Source: Oxytricha trifallax
Lineage: Eukaryota; Ciliophora; Spirotrichea; Sporadotrichida; Oxytrichidae
DNA: 64,000 bases
Assembly: GCA_000711775.1 (NCBI GenBank)
Contig: ARYC01001184.1
Location: 23,138 to 87,137, forward strand
Direction of reading: 5' to 3'
Position numbers and translations under genes: made by a program. The notes below the pieces were generated by a model. That model saw only the letters and a program-made list of their open reading frames with translations. It was not told the origin of the DNA and did not search any database. How positions within the stretch are numbered: the first letter of the stretch is position 1; the number at the start of each line of letters is the position of its first letter. This document shows positions 60,250 to 64,000 of the stretch, in pieces.

Positions 60250-61800
60250 ATTTCTCATTTTACAAATCGGCCTAATTTCTCTTTTAACGTCGTATTTGTT
60301 TTAGGTGTAATAGTTGTTTTATGATTTTGCTATTAGACAAATTTGATTGTTTAACAATATATAGAAAAGCTTAAATTAATATAAATGTTTTAATTCTAAA
60401 CTTTTTATGAAAGTATTGCAATTTTAAAGCAACTTTTAGAAGTAGAGCGATTCTCTCTCATTATAAAATAAAAGTAGTTGTTGTTAATATTCATTTTTTA
60501 ATGGGATATACATCTTTTTAGTAATTTAATTCTGAATATAAATAATTTCAATACTGGTATTGCCAGTTTAATCCATTAATTTAAACTCTATAACATTTAA
60601 AATTGACCTGGATTCATTAAACTCCCCCTAAAATATAACGATACCACTCTTAATATCTATTTCAGATGCTAAATTTTCAAGTTCAAATTACCACTTCTAG
60701 CTATCATTTCAAACAAAATATAGTGATGTATTTTTTGTGTTGAAAAATTGAATTACTGTCATATAGTATACTAACACTATTAGCAAAGAGAACTTATCAA
60801 ATGTCATTTGCTGTTTTTATAGTACAAAGTATGCAAAAGTTTGGTGGATATTATTTCTTTTGTTAATAAATATAAAGAAATTATAATTGAATTTAGATCT
60901 GAATATTTACTATTTAAAATTAATACATATCATGGAATAAGTAAAACTTCAACCTCCTATTGCCGTAATTACTTTCATCAACTAAAGAAACTTGAAATTC
61001 AAAAAGACTAACAATTTTTTAAAAAATCCCATTTTAATATAATTAAGTAATTAAGATTGGGTTAAATCCAAGCTAAAATAGAAAATATCTAAAATAATGA
61101 TTTTTTTATTTGTAAATTAAACATTATAACTTTGTTTACGAAAATTTTCCCATTCTTAAAAAATTCTTGATGAATGAGGTAAAAATTATAATTATTATTA
61201 TAATTACTTAGCTTTGAAATTATTATGTGTAATTTAATAATTAAATCAAAATTTAGGAAATTAATTTTGCCAAAAAAGAAATAAAAAATAAATATTATTA
61301 AAAATAGGGAAAAGATAAATAGTGTTAAATTCAATATTATAAACAAAAACATTATTAAATAAATCATATATTAAGAATGAACATTAGTAGTTGTTAGTAT
61401 CCAAAGGAATTCTTTCTCCACTATTTATTTATCTATAAAACAAACTTTTTGTTATAATTTAACCTTTAAGGACATTAACGTCTTTCTGTCATATAAATCG
61501 AAATCGTCCTTTTCATACTCATTATTCATCAAAATAATGTCAAAAGTGCAAGCCAAATCCATTTAAATAGTAAGGATTGAATGAGTTGTATACATTTTCC
61601 TTACGAGCTTCATGATATGGGTTTTATTAAGTGTAATTTTAGCTCTCTGGGAAGCTATGATCTTTGATCGACATATAGAAGAATGATATCAAATCTTATA
61701 TTGAGTTACCTTATTATCTTCTTCATCAATCTTAACTGCTTGCCTTTCAGAAATTATCCAGAAATTGTTTTGAATACGAAGTCAATCAAAAGTTTTATAA
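60250..61800. other. AT-rich stretch without a supported gene
   Basis: AT-rich. The open frame at 61089-61367 (-) is Phe/Ile/Leu-rich filler. No repeats were noticed. Confidence 0.35.
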
Positions 61801-61907
61801 CTAAGAATTGATAATGGCACTACTTGAATCTTTTTTATAAGTCGCAGGCGGTGTAGGTCCAGGGAAACAAGTGCCAAAGGAGCTGACTACTCAAATGGTA
61901 AAGTGTT

Positions 61908-62250
61908 TCAATCAGGGTCTTATGATACTTGCTATACATTTGAGGTAACTGCCACTTTTCTAAACTGATCGGCTCTTTTTCCATTTATGCTAAATGATAG
62001 CCTCACCGATTATAATCCACCTTAAAGTAAATTCATAAATTATTAATCTTTTACTATTTTAACAAACAATGGATTAATAAGGCACTCTTGTTACTTATTA
62101 GTGATTAATTTGCTTCTCAATCTACATATGGGACACTTATCCTCGCTAGTAATTTACTGCTCCTTTATGATATAAGCTCCATTGAGATAGGTTTCTGCAA
62201 AGAAAGTCCAAGCTGTTTAATAATTGGATTGTTTTATCACTATAACCCTT
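61908..62250 (-). CDS. Hypothetical coding island with a CPIC motif
   Basis: Unrecognised. The minus strand reads ETYLNGAYIIKEQQITS, EDKCPICRLRSKLIT, ECLINPLFVKIVKD, and SFSINGKRADQFRKV, to TGA 61908-61910. The single C-x2-C pair is not enough for a RING or ribbon call. Downstream frames (61900-61800) stay protein-like (CFPGPTPPATYKKD), so the gene may continue after a frame change. It lies between the TBE remnant and the TBE at the window end. Confidence 0.4.
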
Positions 62251-62710
62251 TTTCATGATACATATTCCCGCTTAAGTAATGAGAGTAACTACTATTGAAA
62301 TTGGCAAAAACATTTACGTGTGCAAGTTCAAGCATTATTTGTCAAATTTATTTAGTGGCATAGGTATTGCCAGACATGGTTACTAAATATTTTCAGCTTT
62401 TATATCTAATAAAAATACTTTCAACTATGAAACCTCAATACTTATACTGGAATTAACTGTCATTGAAAGATATAATTATGTTGCTTCAATGTTGGGCACC
62501 TTTATGATTAGCATTAATAAGGAGCGATTCTACTCTCTGTTTCAACACCAGAGGTTGTGAGACTAAAGCACTCAAAACCCCAAAACCCTTTCAGTAGTTT
62601 GATTGAGTTTTTGATTGATAAAAGTAGACTATTAGTGCATACTTTATTAGGGTTTTAATAGGGTCTATGTAGGGGTTTAATGTTTAAATATTAGTAATTT
62701 AAGTGAGTAT

Positions 62711-63937
62711 ATGCGAAGTTTGGGGTCTGTTTATGACAGTGAGTATATAGATTTATTGTTTAAGTTGCGTTATGGATGTGATGAATATAATGATCAACTC
62801 AAGCCTATCCTTAATTACACGTCTATAGCAAGGCTACTCCATAAATCTCCTGCTACTGTGAGGTCTCACTGTATATTAGCATTGAATTTAAAGAGATATC
62901 ATCTTAATTCTAAGCCTTAGAGACCCTTAAAATTTTAGCAGCATCATATTGAATATCTTATTAATGATAAGACTCTTAAATACTGGGCTCATTTCTCTCT
63001 AGCCTAGAGGGCTGTGATGTTTCATCGCCAATTTCCTGAGCTTCACATATCTGCTTAATCGATAGCTAACATATATAAAAAGAACGGAATATCTTACAAG
63101 ACAGTCAATCGCATTAAGAGAGTGATTGACTTTAATGTTCCATTTTATAAGACTAATTTAAATTATATATTCGATTAAATGCAGAGGTCTTAAGAGCATA
63201 ATATAAAGTTCATACACGCTGATGAAGCTGTATTTACATTCAATACCTTTATATCAAGGTCTTGGTACAAGAGGTATAGTAATATAGAAGTTTATGACTA
63301 AAAGGTTAAGGTTTAACTTCATGCTATTCTTGGAGGAATAAGTGAAGATAGTGGCCTCGAGACTTATGTTATTCACCCTCGTCTTATAAAGACTGAATAA
63401 TATATTAAGTTCTTGCAATAACTCAGAGATAAGTACGCTGACTAAGTGATTATTCTATTCGTTGATAACTTATCAGTTCATAAAACTAAAGACTCAAGGA
63501 AGGAATATGAAAGGCTAAATATAACACCTGTATTTAATGTTCCTTACAGCCCTTAGTTCAATGGAATTGGATTATATTGGGGGTTATTGAAAGGTTATTA
63601 TAAGAAATTGCTGCTCTACCATTTGATGCATGATTTAAAGATATTTACAGTCGATTTTATTAAGAGTGCTGCTAAGAGAGTCAGCGATGATAAGCTAAAG
63701 TATGCGCAAGAGAAGGGAGATTTTGTGTATATAAATAAGTTTTAGATTTAAGAGAATGAATAAGTTCACATATTAAATTTGCCCGTAAAGGGATTTGGCT
63801 TCTCTTTCTTTTCTTACTCATAAGGCTTGCTTGGGCCTATGTTTCTTCTCTTAGTGCCAGCTCCTGCATCTATGTTCATCTCTTCTGGCTTTTACAAATA
63901 TTTGAAGAGCCTCTTACTCAATTCATGCTTTACTTGA
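62711..63937 (+). CDS. TBE transposase, open frame but catalytic Glu replaced by Gly
   Basis: ATG 62711 opens 409 codons. Residues 1-330 align throughout with the 342-aa transposase at 21193-22221. D171 (IHADEAVFT) and D252 (LFVDNLSV) are kept, but the third catalytic position is G287 (FNGIGLYWG, codon GGA). The normal TGA after the KKGE-like end is absent; the frame runs on into the antisense of the 22-kDa gene to TGA 63935-63937, adding a tail with no counterpart. By family knowledge a DDE enzyme without its Glu should not catalyse strand transfer. It might still bind DNA. Confidence 0.85.
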
Positions 63938-64000
63938 GACTTTCTCTCTCTGTTTAATTTGCTGCGCTCTTTCATCAAGTATATAGCAGTACCAGGTTTT
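63766..64000 (-). CDS. TBE 22-kDa protein, C-terminal part (runs off the window)
   Basis: The minus-strand frame is open from the window edge: GTAIYLMKERSKLNRE, KSQVKHELSKRLFK, EEMNIDAGAGTKRRN, NPFTGKFNM, then TGA 63766-63768. The match to the copy at 20359 is close. Its 3' end overlaps the extended reading of the transposase on the other strand by about 170 bases. Confidence 0.85.

Larger units (their letters stand above)
62573..64000. mobile_element. TBE transposon, left part (continues beyond the window)
   Basis: It starts CAAAACCCCAAAACCCTTT, with ACT (an ANT target) directly outside at 62570-62572. The transposase (+) and the 3' part of the 22-kDa gene (-) follow, so this copy is inverted relative to that at 17445. 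Its TIR matches the worn ends at 30675 and 34377 more closely than those at 17445, so at least two TBE subfamilies are present. Confidence 0.9.

Noticed and set aside
61089..61367. 92-codon minus-strand frame resembling a membrane protein
   Set aside because: Almost only Phe, Leu, Ile, Asn and Lys; this is what AT-rich noncoding DNA gives.
1..64000. tRNA or rRNA genes, CRISPR arrays, bacterial operons or Shine-Dalgarno sites
   Set aside because: None seen; the window is eukaryotic germline DNA with ciliate code and introns.

Overview
The window looks like germline (micronuclear) DNA of a spirotrich ciliate of the Oxytricha trifallax type. Three observations support this. Long protein-like frames become open only if TAA and TAG are read as glutamine and TGA is the only stop. 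The mobile elements carry the TBE signature: ends built from the spirotrich telomere unit (CCCCAAAA), ANT target duplications, and three genes (42-kDa DDE transposase, 22-kDa protein, 57-kDa zinc-finger/kinase). The DNA is very AT-rich, with islands of coding sequence scattered among AT-rich filler. Species assignment is inference; no macronuclear genome was available for comparison, so MDS/IES borders and pointers are not called.

Layout. 0.57-0.9 kb: a clean small ORF (+). 1.3-4.6 kb: a Lys/Gln-rich coding tract (-). 4.95-5.36 kb: a palindromic foldback element. 5.7-6.6 kb: two coding pieces split by AT-rich DNA. About 8.9-11.9 kb: a badly decayed TBE. 11.9-13.4 kb: coding islands on both strands. 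15.2-16.7 kb: two more islands. 17445-22302: a nearly intact TBE with matching TIRs, AAT target copies, an open 342-aa transposase and frameshifted kinase and 22-kDa genes. 22.9-25.4 kb: TBE remnant. 25.5-26.5 kb (-) and 26.9-29.9 kb (+): coding tracts. 30.7-34.4 kb: degenerate TBE with all three genes. 34.5-37.2 kb: coding tracts (+). 38.4-38.8 kb: a small element with poly-G inverted ends. 39.0-43.6 kb: decayed TBE with a foldback element inserted. 43.8-44.3 kb: intact 161-aa ORF (-). 44.8-47.0 kb: tubulin-tyrosine-ligase-like pieces around a long ORF. 49.1-50.3 kb: basic coding tract (-). 50.5-56.1 kb: a large intron-containing ARM/HEAT-like gene (-) flanked by 416-bp inverted copies of its own 5' end. 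58.5-60.2 kb: TBE remnant. 61.9-62.3 kb: coding island (-). 62573 to the window end: a young TBE whose transposase has lost its catalytic glutamate.

Two stories run through the window. The first is a graveyard of at least seven TBE copies of different ages, some carrying nested inverted-repeat elements. The second is a set of host-like coding tracts whose frames are often broken. These could be genes interrupted by short IESs or introns, or decayed paralogs. The ARM-like gene gives the clearest evidence: its short introns restore frame exactly, and the three differences compared between the inverted copies of its first coding segment are all synonymous. That is what an inverted or duplicated (scrambled) MDS would look like.

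Because TGA is the only stop, antisense and shadow frames of 60-100 codons are common. Confidence for ORFs without a recognisable domain is kept low to moderate.
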